DNA of 64,000 bases from Chitinophagaceae bacterium (GTDB lineage: Bacteria > Bacteroidota > Bacteroidia > Chitinophagales > Chitinophagaceae): NCBI GenBank assembly GCA_016720825.1, contig JADKJV010000006.1, forward strand, positions 238,370 to 302,369, in the 5' to 3' direction. The translations under genes and the position numbers were made by a program. The notes below the pieces were generated by a model. That model saw only the letters and a list, made by a program, of their open reading frames with translations, was not told where the DNA came from and made no database searches. This document shows positions 46,451-55,457 of this stretch, one piece after another (the first letter of the stretch is position 1; every line of letters starts with the position of its first letter).

Positions 46451-46472
46451 TAAATGGTTAAACACTAAGGTG

Positions 46473-47099
46473 TTACTTACCGTTTACATTGTCTTTATCT
46501 TTTTCATACCATACACAATCAGCCCATGGCAGCAGGTAATCTTCAGGGCTATCCACTAATGAAGCAGCATAACCAATCCAGCCACTGTTATTCAGTTTTG
46601 ATAACAGGCAACCTGTAACGGTAGGATAATTATATACGATGCCCATGATAGCATTCTTTTCAGAAAAGCCATTGACAGGCATATCCATATCAACTCCGCT
46701 CACCGCTCTTTTTTCCAGGAAAACATAACCATTGCTTTCCATGGTTAATGTACCTGTGAAATTTTTATCGAGTAACGCCTGGTACATATCCTGTGCAGGA
46801 TCATCAGAAATCACGCTGAGCACAATGGTATTTACAATATCACCAGTGATCAGGCTCTTTACCTGTATAATCCTTGAAAAACGTTCAGCATGTGTGGCAA
46901 CATCCATACTCCTGAATTCGAAGCGGCGGTTTGTAATCAATCCCTCCTTGCCGGTAAACCAGGATGGCACTTTGTATTTGGCAACAGTTTGTGAAGCAGG
47001 AACAGCAGTTTCTTTTAAAGCGGTTTTCTGGCAACTAAATAAAAATGAACCTGCAAGCAGAAATAATCCTGTACGGATTATGGTAGTGTGGCTTTTCAT
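46473..47099 (-). CDS. Lipoprotein with SCQK, tandem paralogue B
   Basis: ATG 47099 gives MKSHTTIIRTGLFLLAGSFLFSCQK with lipidated Cys23; the longer frame to 47207 is unlikely. It shares the two-Cys WADCVW end and SNGYVFLEK motif with the next gene at 45635. The pair is in tandem, each with its own short spacer, so it is a recent local duplication that has diverged. The function is unknown. Confidence 0.7.
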   Translation of the reverse strand: MKSHTTIIRTGLFLLAGSFLFSCQKTALKETAVPASQTVAKYKVPSWFTGKEGLITNRRFEFRSMDVATHAERFSRIIQVKSLITGDIVNTIVLSVISDDPAQDMYQALLDKNFTGTLTMESNGYVFLEKRAVSGVDMDMPVNGFSEKNAIMGIVYNYPTVTGCLLSKLNNSGWIGYAASLVDSPEDYLLPWADCVWYEKDKDNVNGK

Positions 47100-47283
47100 A
47101 AAAAATGGTTTAAAAAGGTAATAGATTAATGCAACTATCAGTTGCTGAGATAAATGTAAAACAGGCGCAAATACTTTGCAAGGATTTATACATACTGTTT
47201 GAATCATATTTTAAGAAATGAATAAATCCACTTAGTGGAGGGTAAGTTCAATGGAAGAATGATTGGCGTTTATAGCAATGCAA

Positions 47284-47490
47284 GTTGGAAAGTCAGATTG
47301 TTGGATTGTTGGAATGTTGGATTGTTGGAATGTTCTTTAATCCGAAAAGTCTTTACATTAAGAAATTTGCGGACTGATGAACAATCCAACTTTCCAACCT
47401 CACATCTTTCATCTGCTACCTCCTGCAACCGCTTCCTGCATCCCTCATCCTGCATCCTGCTTCCTGCATCCTGCTTCCTGCATCCTTTTT
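47284..47490. repeat. Short-word repeats: TTGGATTG and CTGCATCC
   Basis: TTGGATTG/TTGGAATG 8-mers at 47299-47335 have a complementary CAATCCAAC arm near 47384. An array of CTGCATCC/CTGCTTC words (47413-47486) ends 20 bases before the -7 box of the next gene. It overlies no gene. Confidence 0.8.
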
Positions 47491-47505
47491 CTCCCCCGTT
47501 TCCTT

Positions 47506-47513
47506 TACATTTG
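47506..47513 (+). promoter_or_regulatory. -7 box (TACATTTG) of the aminotransferase gene
   Basis: A perfect TAnnTTTG lies 26 bases before ATG 47540. The -33 area lies at the edge of the repeat array. Confidence 0.6.
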
Positions 47514-47539
47514 CCGGGTTACCAATCAAAGCTGCGTCT

Positions 47540-48826
47540 ATGAAACTTTCCCATCTTTCAGAAACCCTGATCGGCTCAGAAATCGTAAAACTTGGCGGTG
47601 AAATCAGGGAGAAAATCCGCCAGGGTGAAAAAATCTACAATTTCACTGTGGGTGATTTCGACCCGGCTATCTTCCCCATCCCCAAAGACCTGGAAGATGC
47701 GATTGTGGACGCTTACCGCAAACATTTTACCAACTACCCCGCAGCAGAAGGAAACCTGGATCTCCGCGAAGCGATACGCAGCTTTGCTAAAGACACTGAA
47801 AACCTGGATTACCAGACCAACGAAATCCTGGTGGCTTCCGGCGGCCGGCCACTGATCTATGCCGTATTCCGTGCCATCTGCGATAAAGGCGATAAAGTGA
47901 TTTACGCCGTGCCTTCCTGGAACAATAACCATTATACGCATTTTGTAGACGGACAGCATATTGTTGTAGAAGCCAAGGCCGAAAATAATTTCATGCCCAC
48001 GGCGGATGACCTCAGGCCTTATATACAGGAAGCCACACTGATCTCTCTTTGCTCTCCCCAAAACCCCACCGGCACCACTTTCAAAAAAGAGGAACTGGAA
48101 GCCATCTGCGACCTGGTGATTGCTGAAAACAAAAGAAGGGGTGACAGTGAAAAGAAATTATACGTGATGTACGACCAGATGTACTGGCACCTCACCTATG
48201 GAACTATCAAACATTATAACCCGGTTTCCCTGCGTCCGGAAATGCGCGAGTACACCATATTTATTGATGCGATCAGTAAAGTATTTGCTGCAACCGGCGT
48301 TCGTGTGGGCTGGGGTGCGGGTCCAGCAACTGTGATCAGTAAAATGAAAGCCATCCTTACCCATATCGGTGCCTGGGCCCCCATGGCTGAACAAAAAGCC
48401 GTGGCTTTTTTCCTGGGCAAAAGGGAAAACATTGCCACCTACCTTACCCATTTCAAAAAAGAAATTGAAGAAAGACTGCACCGCATCTATATAGGGTTTA
48501 CTAAACTGAAAGCAGCCGGTCTTCCTGTTGATGCCATCGCACCCGAAGCTGCCATCTATCTCACCATCAAAATTGATGCAGCAGGAAAAACTACAGCAAA
48601 TGGTGATGTATTAAAAGACCAGTCTGCAGTAACCGCCTATATACTCAACGAAGCCAAACTGGCCGTTGTGCCTTTCTACGCTTTTGGGGCATCTAAAAAC
48701 TCTGCCTGGTACAGGCTCAGCGTGGGTACCTGCAAAAAAGATGAAATTGAAGAGATGATCAGTAAACTGGGCGAAGCGCTGGGTAAACTGAAATATAAAG
48801 ATTCCGGATTGATTAATTCTTATTAA
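47540..48826 (+). CDS. Pyridoxal-phosphate aminotransferase (class I/II)
   Basis: A 428-residue fold-type I aminotransferase of the aspartate-aminotransferase type: NYPAAEGNLDLREAI, SPQNPTGT (172-179), VMYDQMYW, the PLP lysine K247 in FIDAISKVFAATGVRVGW and a C-terminal small domain ending with DEIEEMISKLGEAL. Asp/Glu-type amino donors are likely, but the specificity is not readable. Confidence 0.88.
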   Translation: MKLSHLSETLIGSEIVKLGGEIREKIRQGEKIYNFTVGDFDPAIFPIPKDLEDAIVDAYRKHFTNYPAAEGNLDLREAIRSFAKDTENLDYQTNEILVASGGRPLIYAVFRAICDKGDKVIYAVPSWNNNHYTHFVDGQHIVVEAKAENNFMPTADDLRPYIQEATLISLCSPQNPTGTTFKKEELEAICDLVIAENKRRGDSEKKLYVMYDQMYWHLTYGTIKHYNPVSLRPEMREYTIFIDAISKVFAATGVRVGWGAGPATVISKMKAILTHIGAWAPMAEQKAVAFFLGKRENIATYLTHFKKEIEERLHRIYIGFTKLKAAGLPVDAIAPEAAIYLTIKIDAAGKTTANGDVLKDQSAVTAYILNEAKLAVVPFYAFGASKNSAWYRLSVGTCKKDEIEEMISKLGEALGKLKYKDSGLINSY

Positions 48827-49046
48827 TCAAAAACCGAAACGGCCGCATCCCCGAAAATGCCGCTTCCTTTAATATTCTTTTCGCACGACGGGTAATCCGG
48901 TTGCGGTTCACCAGTTCATGGGAAATACAAAACTGTTCCGGGGTAAAAACGGTCTGGAGAATTTGCTGTAAAACTTCGGGGTCCGGCTTGGCAACCAGTC
49001 CTGATTCGTTCTTTTTGCAGTAAACCACCAGGAGCCTGTTGCTCAT
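48813..49046 (-). CDS. Hypothetical small basic protein, 77 aa
   Basis: The protein (MSNRLLVVYCKKNESGLVAK...FLINKN) is basic with several Arg/Lys clusters (NRNRITRRAKRILKE). It overlaps the convergent aminotransferase gene by 14 bases. I recognise no family. It lies downstream of the tiny lipoprotein gene on the same strand, 14 bases away, and might be co-transcribed. Confidence 0.4.
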   Translation of the reverse strand: MSNRLLVVYCKKNESGLVAKPDPEVLQQILQTVFTPEQFCISHELVNRNRITRRAKRILKEAAFSGMRPFRFLINKN

Positions 49047-49060
49047 AATACGTTTAGACT

Positions 49061-49197
49061 TTAGTAGCCTGACATGCCTTTATGACTTGGACAGCCACAG
49101 TTTTTGCCGCCTTTGCCGGAACCGAATAAGTTGCCGCCTTGGAACAGGATAAAAATTCCGGGAGCATTAAAACGAGTATAGTGCGTGATTTCTTCAT
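49061..49197 (-). CDS. Tiny Gly/Cys lipoprotein, probable one-base frameshift
   Basis: ATG 49197 opens MKKSRTILVLMLPEFLSCS, a lipoprotein-type signal with lipidated Cys. In the same position but one frame over, the DNA reads GGNLFGSGKGGKNCGCPSHK and then GMSGY before a stop at 49061. The second half is a Gly-rich peptide with a CGC motif that I believe recurs in Bacteroidota as a very short lipoprotein. The two halves join if one base is restored near the FLSCS/GGN junction (around 49140-49143). A total of about 45 residues is expected. It is too short for standard ORF calling. Confidence 0.5.
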
Positions 49198-49273
49198 AAT
49201 TGGAAGTTCTAAATTAAAACTATTTTACAAACAATTTAGTATCCCGTCCGTTCAAAAAAACCTAAATTTCTTC

Positions 49274-50415
49274 ATGTACCAGGACCAAACCGGGAAATCA
49301 CCTTCAAAAGCAGCCCAAAAGACGGAAAAGCCCGTTATACTGGTTGCCCCGCTAGACTGGGGCCTGGGCCACGTAACCCGCTGTATTCCCCTTGTTCATG
49401 AGCTGGTTAAACAGGGTGCAGCACCGGTTTTGGCCGGCAATCAAGCCGCCAAAGCCCTGCTTAGTGAAGAATTCCCCCATTTGCCGTTTCTTGACCTGCC
49501 TGGATATGATGTTCGCTACGCCAAAACAGCTACCGGTCTTTTTTTTAATATGATCAGGCAATCAGGTAAAATCCTGACAGCTATTAAAAAAGAACACAAA
49601 TGGCTGAAAGAACAGCAGGCCATACATGGGTTTGACGCCGTTATTTCAGATAACCGCTACGGACTTTACCACCCGGATATTTATTCCGTAATCATGACTC
49701 ACCAGCTGCAGATCAAATCACCTGTCGGTGGCTGGTCAGAAGCCATTTTGCGTAAACGGAATTATACTTACATCAGTAATTTCAACAGCTGCTGGGTGCC
49801 CGATTTCCCGGAAGCACCCGGACTCGCCGGCGATTTATCACACCCGCTGAAAAACCCGTTACTGAAATAGTTTACACCGGTCCGCTCTCCCGCTTCAGGA
49901 TTGTCAACCAACCCATCCAGAAAAGCCATTTACTGTTTATTGTTTCCGGGCCAGAACCACAGCGCACGATATTGGAAAATATTTTCATCAATGAGATGAG
50001 CCATTACAACGGTACTGCTGCATTGGTACGCGGCTTGCCATCATCCAAAGGACTGATTCCTTCCAGCAACATGCTGAAAGTGTATAATCACTTACCTGCA
50101 AAAGACATGCAGGAAGAAATGGCCAAAGCGGAATTCGTAATAGGCAGATGTGGCTACAGTACTGTGATGGATATCGTGGCGCTGCAAAAAAAATCACTGC
50201 TCATTCCCACGCCCGGGCAAACGGAACAGGAATACCTCGCAGCTATCCTGCCTGAAAAAGGCATCGCCTGCACGGTATCACAAAAAGATTTCACACTCGC
50301 TAGCTCATTGGGAAAAGCAAAAAGTTTTACGTACCATTTACCACCCGTAAGCCAGCAACCATACCTGCAACAGGCCGTCGCCCATTTACTGCAGCAGGTT
50401 CGCCGTCAATCCTGA
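49274..50415 (+). pseudogene. MurG-like glycosyltransferase, one-base frameshift
   Basis: ATG 49274 begins MYQDQTGKSPSK, then the Rossmann motif ILVAPLDWGLGHVTRCIPLV, VISDNRYGLYH and VPDFPEAPGLAGDLSHPLK. The frame then breaks in the A5 run at 49850-49854. Adding one A restores PVTEIVYTGPLSRF and joins the rest (LLFIVSGPEPQRTILENI..., VIGRCGYSTVMDIVALQKKSLLIPTPGQTEQEYLA), which carries the GT28-like nucleotide-sugar site. It is a single glycosyltransferase of the MurG/GT28-like group, function unknown. A consensus error is likely. Confidence 0.82.
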
Positions 50416-50422
50416 GTTCGCT

Positions 50423-50430
50423 TACCTTTG
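50423..50430 (+). promoter_or_regulatory. -7 box (TACCTTTG) of the EamA gene
   Basis: A perfect TAnnTTTG lies 16 bases before TTG 50447 and supports that start. Confidence 0.6.
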
Positions 50431-50446
50431 CTATAACCGTTTTCAA

Positions 50447-51346
50447 TTGACTGCCAACTCCCGTGCACATATTGCTGTATTGATGACCAATGTTTTTTTC
50501 GCGGCTAATTTCAGTCTCGTAAAATACATTTCCCCTTCGCTGGTGGGACCATACGGATTAAACATCCTGCGGGTTTCTATCAGTCTTTCCCTGTTCTGGC
50601 TGCTGTGGTTCTGGAGCCGCGGGCCGGCAGGCATACAGCGTAAACATCTCTGGCGGTTTTTCTTGTGCGGACTCACCGGCATTGCAGTTAACCAGATGCT
50701 TTTTATCAAAGGGCTCACGATGACCTCCACCATCCATGCTTCGCTGCTGATGCTTTGCACACCTTTACTGATCACCCTCTCTGCATTCTGGGTGCTGCGG
50801 GAAAAAATTACGTTGAAGAAAATATTCGGTCTCTCCCTCGGGATCAGTGGTGCGGCCATGCTGATTTTATCAAAAGACCATACCGGCAGTTCCGGCTCCT
50901 CCTGGCAGGGCGATTTACTGATCGTAATAAATGCAATCTCCTACACCATCTATTTCATCCTTGTAAAACCGCTGATGAAAGTATACCAGCCCCTGCACGT
51001 AATCCGCTGGGCGTTCACGTTTGGCATGATCATCATCCTTCCTTTTGGGTGGCAGCAGTTCCAGGCAGTGCAATGGAATCTTTTTGAAGGAACCCACTGG
51101 GCCGCATTACTGTCAGTGGTTATTGCAGGAACTTTCCTCGCTTATCTTTTTAATGTATATGGAATCCGACACCTCGGTGCCGGTGTGGCAGGATCATATA
51201 TCTACACCCAACCCGTTTTTGCAGCTTTGGTAGCCACCTTCTTTTTGGGAGAAACATTTACGCTCGAAAAAATCATTTCGGGTATCCTCATCTTCACCGG
51301 TGTTTACCTGGTAGGCAGGCAGGCCGTACCTGTTATACAGGAGTAG
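50447..51346 (+). CDS. EamA/DMT-family transporter
   Basis: A 299-residue membrane protein with ten predicted helices in two EamA repeats (residues about 5-140 and 150-290). The family pattern FAANFSLVKYISPSLVGPYGLN and the second-repeat YTIYFILVKPLMKVYQP, GVAGSYIYTQPVFAALVATFFLGE are visible. These proteins export or import small metabolites; the substrate is not inferable. The start is TTG (LTANSRAH...), as no ATG is available near the helix 1 onset. Confidence 0.85.
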   Translation: MTANSRAHIAVLMTNVFFAANFSLVKYISPSLVGPYGLNILRVSISLSLFWLLWFWSRGPAGIQRKHLWRFFLCGLTGIAVNQMLFIKGLTMTSTIHASLLMLCTPLLITLSAFWVLREKITLKKIFGLSLGISGAAMLILSKDHTGSSGSSWQGDLLIVINAISYTIYFILVKPLMKVYQPLHVIRWAFTFGMIIILPFGWQQFQAVQWNLFEGTHWAALLSVVIAGTFLAYLFNVYGIRHLGAGVAGSYIYTQPVFAALVATFFLGETFTLEKIISGILIFTGVYLVGRQAVPVIQE

Positions 51347-51878
51347 CAGGCAGTTGCTTCGGGAAATCAAAAAACCAGAATTCTTTCGGTGCTTCACGGA
51401 ATTCAGCCCAGCTGTTGCACTGTGCTTTCACCGCAAAAATGCCACAGGTGGGAATATTATCAATCCGCGCATTGGTGAGTTCATTGGCGAAATAGGTGAT
51501 ACCGGGATTATGTGAAAAGATCGCCAGGTGGTTGAACTGGTCAGCCGTATGTGATACAGTATCAAAAAACACTTCCTGGCCCGCGAGATACAATTCATCA
51601 CGCAGTACAATCTCATCTTTCTTGCGGCCATATACTTTCGCGAAAATCTTAGCCGTTTTACGGGCGCGGCGGGCGGGACTCGTAATAAACAAATCAATCG
51701 GCACTTTACTGTCCAGCATACGCTGGGCCATAAATGGTGCATCTTTCTTCCCTCTTTCATTCAGCGGCCTGTCAAAGTCATCCAGTGAAGCATCCTGCCA
51801 GTCGCTTTTTGCATGACGGACCAGCAGCAGGGTTTTACCCCCGGCCGGAATTTCTATTGCGTTTTTTTTCGGCTTCAT
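51333..51878 (-). CDS. SixA-like histidine phosphatase
   Basis: Phosphoglycerate-mutase fold with LLLVRHAKSDWQDASLDDFDRPLNERG (catalytic RH at 21-22) and a later FSHNPGITYFANEL (His). SixA-type enzymes remove phosphate from phosphohistidine or small molecules. It lies 12 bases after the purF-type gene and shares its operon. Confidence 0.88.
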   Translation of the reverse strand: MKPKKNAIEIPAGGKTLLLVRHAKSDWQDASLDDFDRPLNERGKKDAPFMAQRMLDSKVPIDLFITSPARRARKTAKIFAKVYGRKKDEIVLRDELYLAGQEVFFDTVSHTADQFNHLAIFSHNPGITYFANELTNARIDNIPTCGIFAVKAQCNSWAEFREAPKEFWFFDFPKQLPATPV

Positions 51879-51890
51879 AATGTCTGCATA

Positions 51891-53738
51891 TTAATACCCG
51901 CGCACATTCCGGCCTTCCATATAATTGATGAAAGCTTTGTTCACCACTTTATTGCCGCCGGGTGTGGGATAGTTACCGGTAAAATACCAGTCGCCCAGGT
52001 TATTGGGACATGATTTATGCAAATCCTCAATGGTCTGGAAAATCACATCAACCGGTACATCCAGGTCAGGGGGTGTAATCAGTTTGGCGATACGCGCTGA
52101 AATTTGTTCGGTCGTGAATAATTTATAAAGATGTTTCACCAGGTTCTCTGTGTGCAGTTTATTGTTCCGCTGCAGGTCTTTGCATTTTTCCAGCAGGTCT
52201 TTCATAAAGGGCTCCTGTCCGGTTTCGCGGATAAGGTCCACCACGGCATTAAAGGCAATGAAATCACCCATTTTGCTCATGTCAATACCATAACAATCCG
52301 GGTAACGGATCTGGGGAGAAGAAGAAACCACTACAATCCGTTTGGGCTGTAATCTTGATAACATGCGGATAATGCTTTCCCGCAAGGTGGTACCACGTAC
52401 AATCGAATCATCAATCACTACCAGGGAGTCCAGTCCGGGACGCACAGTGCCATAAGTAATATCATACACGTGCTGCACCATTTCATTGCGGCTTACATCT
52501 TCGGTAATGAATGTGCGCATCTTAACATCCTTGATCGCGATTTTCTCAATGCGAATACGGCGGTTGATCATTTCCTTCAGCTTGTCTTCATCATATTCCT
52601 TGCCCCAGCTGAGGATTCTTTCAAACTTGACTTTATTCAGGTAATCTTCCATGCCTTTCAGCATGCCATAGAATGCCGTTTCGGCTGTATTGGGAATAAA
52701 AGAGAAGATGGTATTGCGGAGATCATGATCAATGGCATGCAAGACCGGTTCACTGAGATTATATCCTAATGCATTCCTTTCGCGGTAAATTTTTTCATCA
52801 CTGCCGCGGGAGAAATAGATTCTTTCAAAACTGCAGGCCTTGCGTTCTTTGGGTTCCATCACCTGCACCACTTCCACTTCACCCAGTTCATCCACAATCA
52901 GCGCATGGCCGGGCATCAGTTCTTTCACTTCATTCTCCCCCAGGTTAAAGGCGGTGCGGATCGCAGCCCTTTCGGATGCAGCCACCACCACTTCATCATT
53001 AATAAAATAATAAGAAGGACGGATGCCATGCGCATCCCTGAAAACAAAGCCGACACCATTACCGGTGAATCCGCCTACATGGAAACCACCATCAAGCAGG
53101 GGTAATGTTTTCCGTAAAACTTTTTTGATATCCAGTTTACCGGGAGATGCTTCATCTTCCTTGCAAAGGAAAGTGTGCATCAGTTCAATCATCGCGGCCA
53201 GGTCACTGAAACGGACATTCTCATTCGGTTCCTTACCCAGCATCGTGAACAGGTCATCTGAATTGACGATGTTGAAATTCCCTGCCAGTGCCAGGTTGCA
53301 GGAAGGAACAATATGCCGGTTGATAAAAGGATGGCAGTATTCTAATTTGTTTTTTCCCTGTGTGCCGTAACGCAGGTGTCCGAGTAACAGTTCGCCGAGG
53401 AAGTTCACGTGGCCTTTCATCAAACCGGGATGGTTACGGATATCGGGATGGTATTTCTCCAGTTCTTCAATCTCGTTGCCGATCCGCTGGAAAATATCTG
53501 CAATCGCCTGGGGCGCATTGCTGCGTATCCGGTTCATGAAAGGATAACCGGGCTCTACATTCAGTTTAACCGTAGCTACACCAGCACCATCCTGCCCGCG
53601 GTTATGCTGCTTTTCCATAAGCAGGTAGAGCTTGTTAAGACCCCACAGCACAGTCCCGTATTGTTGCTGGTAATAAGAAAACGATTTCCTGAGGCGGATG
53701 AATGCAAGGCCGCATTCATGTTTTATTGCATCACTCAT
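51891..53738 (-). CDS. purF: Amidophosphoribosyltransferase, long form
   Basis: A class II glutamine amidotransferase plus PRTase. The nucleophile Cys9 is in HECGLAF, the glutaminase signatures are HNRGQDGAGVA and LLGHLRYGTQG, and the PRPP site is LVVIDDSIVRGTT. At 615 residues it is longer than typical PurF (about 470-510), with insertions in the glutaminase half and a C-terminal extension (EDLHKSCPNNLGDWYFTGNY). It should make 5-phosphoribosylamine in purine synthesis. Because a standard purF may exist elsewhere, this could be a PurF-like paralogue. Confidence 0.85.
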   Translation of the reverse strand: MSDAIKHECGLAFIRLRKSFSYYQQQYGTVLWGLNKLYLLMEKQHNRGQDGAGVATVKLNVEPGYPFMNRIRSNAPQAIADIFQRIGNEIEELEKYHPDIRNHPGLMKGHVNFLGELLLGHLRYGTQGKNKLEYCHPFINRHIVPSCNLALAGNFNIVNSDDLFTMLGKEPNENVRFSDLAAMIELMHTFLCKEDEASPGKLDIKKVLRKTLPLLDGGFHVGGFTGNGVGFVFRDAHGIRPSYYFINDEVVVAASERAAIRTAFNLGENEVKELMPGHALIVDELGEVEVVQVMEPKERKACSFERIYFSRGSDEKIYRERNALGYNLSEPVLHAIDHDLRNTIFSFIPNTAETAFYGMLKGMEDYLNKVKFERILSWGKEYDEDKLKEMINRRIRIEKIAIKDVKMRTFITEDVSRNEMVQHVYDITYGTVRPGLDSLVVIDDSIVRGTTLRESIIRMLSRLQPKRIVVVSSSPQIRYPDCYGIDMSKMGDFIAFNAVVDLIRETGQEPFMKDLLEKCKDLQRNNKLHTENLVKHLYKLFTTEQISARIAKLITPPDLDVPVDVIFQTIEDLHKSCPNNLGDWYFTGNYPTPGGNKVVNKAFINYMEGRNVRGY

Positions 53739-53746
53739 TGGCTTCG

Positions 53747-53754
53747 CAAAGGTA
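53747..53754 (-). promoter_or_regulatory. -7 box (TACCTTTG) of purF
   Basis: A perfect TAnnTTTG on the minus strand lies 8 bases before the ATG. Confidence 0.6.
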
Positions 53755-53773
53755 AGGTCTTGTATGTAAAAAC

Positions 53774-53797
53774 GAAACCCGCCGGGGGGCGGGTTTC
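53774..53797 (-). terminator. Terminator between the surA-like gene and purF
   Basis: Stem GAAACCCGCC / GGCGGGTTTC, followed on the minus strand by GTTTTTAC. It ends transcription from the surA-like gene just ahead of the purF promoter. Confidence 0.75.
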
Positions 53798-53833
53798 AAT
53801 AATATCGGGGATATATTACTAAATCGTTAAGTC

Positions 53834-55207
53834 TCAGAATCCTTTTTCGCTGGTGTATTTTTTCATCACGGGACAATCCTGTACCGTTTCACTATCCACC
53901 ATGATATAATAGGTGGGGATATGCTCCTTCAGCCATTTGTCGAGGGCCTTGGATTTTTTCTCTTCCAGGGCATAACCGGAGATTTTGCTGTAATCGTCGT
54001 GCATATTCATACGGTGGGGCTCCGATTTGGATTTAAGAAACACCACCCGCACGCCTTTTTTACCCTGCTCGCTGGTAAACGCTGTGGGCTGTGAATAATC
54101 ACCCACTTTCATTTTCCCGATCATGGCTACCAGGTCTTTATCGAGATAGTCAATCGTAACATACGGAGCGCCTTCGCGGTCAGTCAGGTAAGGACCGGCA
54201 AATTTTGCCTGGTCATCATCACTGTATTTTGAGGCCGCCTCATTAAAACCGAGGGTACCGGTAATCACTTTATTACGTACGGTATCCAGTTTGCCTTTGG
54301 CCTGGCGGATTTCATCATCGGTTACCGGGGGAATCCGGAGGATATGCCTGATTTTGGCATCATCACCATTTCTTTCAACCATCTGTATAATATGGAAACC
54401 GAATTTCGATTTTACAGGTGCGGAGATCTCCCCGTCTTTCAAACGGAAAGCCGTTTGCAGGAACACGGGATCCCAGGTTTTTTCCTTGCGGTTTAATTCA
54501 TAATAACCACCCCGGTCTTTACTGCCCGGATCTTCTGAAACCTGCTTGGCCAGGGCTTCAAAACTGGTGAGTTTGGTTTCAATCTGTTTCTTATAATTAT
54601 TCATTTCCCCGATGATATACTGCTCCAGTTCACGGGAGGCTTTGGGGAAAACAATGATCTGCCCGATTTCCAATTGGGTCTCGTAATACGGTAAACTGTC
54701 TTTGGGGATTTTATCGTAGAAAGCTTTTACTTCCTGGGGAGTGATGCGCACGGTTTCAACAATCTTGCGCTGCATGGCAGAAGCCAGTTTCTGTTCCCTG
54801 ACGGATTCACGTGCATCATCCTTAATCTGGTAAATGGTTTTACCAGCCATATCTTCCAGCGCCTGCTGGCTGCCCAGCTGGCCAATATAATAACGGATTT
54901 TCTGGTCGAGTTCAGCTTCCACTTCCTCATCAGTAACAGGAAGCGAATCCTTCTCCGCCTGGATCATCATCACTTTTGAAACCACGGCCTGTTCAGCCAG
55001 CATACATTCCACATTCTCGGGAACCTCTGTGCCCTGACGGATCATATCCAGGATGGAGTTCGTGATATCAGATTTCATGATAATCCGGTCGCCAACAATA
55101 GCTGTGATCTTATCAGCCACCACTTTAGAAGAACCCTGCGCACCGGCCTGTAAAAACATGCCCAACATAAGGATCAGGGCAGTCAGCAATGATTTTAAAC
55201 TTCGCAT
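53834..55207 (-). CDS. SurA-like periplasmic peptidyl-prolyl isomerase
   Basis: Signal peptide (LLTALILMLGMFLQAGAQ), a SurA N-domain (KITAIVGDRIIMKSDITNSIL), and two parvulin domains (QLEIGQIIVFP...GGYYELNRKEKTWDPVF; KIRHILRIPP...TYIDYLDKDL-like). It chaperones outer-membrane proteins in transit. The second gene of this kind in the window lies at 25.9 kb. Confidence 0.88.
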   Translation of the reverse strand: MRSLKSLLTALILMLGMFLQAGAQGSSKVVADKITAIVGDRIIMKSDITNSILDMIRQGTEVPENVECMLAEQAVVSKVMMIQAEKDSLPVTDEEVEAELDQKIRYYIGQLGSQQALEDMAGKTIYQIKDDARESVREQKLASAMQRKIVETVRITPQEVKAFYDKIPKDSLPYYETQLEIGQIIVFPKASRELEQYIIGEMNNYKKQIETKLTSFEALAKQVSEDPGSKDRGGYYELNRKEKTWDPVFLQTAFRLKDGEISAPVKSKFGFHIIQMVERNGDDAKIRHILRIPPVTDDEIRQAKGKLDTVRNKVITGTLGFNEAASKYSDDDQAKFAGPYLTDREGAPYVTIDYLDKDLVAMIGKMKVGDYSQPTAFTSEQGKKGVRVVFLKSKSEPHRMNMHDDYSKISGYALEEKKSKALDKWLKEHIPTYYIMVDSETVQDCPVMKKYTSEKGF

Positions 55208-55282
55208 AGTTTCAAAAATAAACCCCGAATGCCGGGAAAAAAATGTTGTCTGGAGTATTTAACAAAACCGAAACAGAAACTA

Positions 55283-55457
55283 AAACAGATATTAGATAAT
55301 AGATATCAGATATTAGTTACCTGTTATTCTGACAATATATTTAAACTAAGAGCTTCAAATTACTGATAGCCAATAGCTAAGAGCCAATTAAAATAAGCTG
55401 TTGGCTATTAGCTTTTAGCTATTAGCCAACAGCCAACAGCTAAAAGCCAAAAGCTAT
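55283..55457. repeat. Nested short-word inverted repeats: ATATTAGATA and TAGCTAAAAGCC
   Basis: AGATATTAGATAATAGATATCAGATATTAG (55288-55316) is followed by AGCCAATAGCTAAGAGCC (55378-) paired with GGCTATTAGCTTTTAGCTATTAGCC and GCCAACAGCTAAAAGCC up to the stop of infB. It shares the TAGCTAAAAGCC words with the region near 28.2 kb. Confidence 0.8.

Noticed and set aside
47413..47486. CTGCATCC array as CRISPR
   Set aside because: The units are adjacent 7-8 bp words without spacers, and no cas genes are near.
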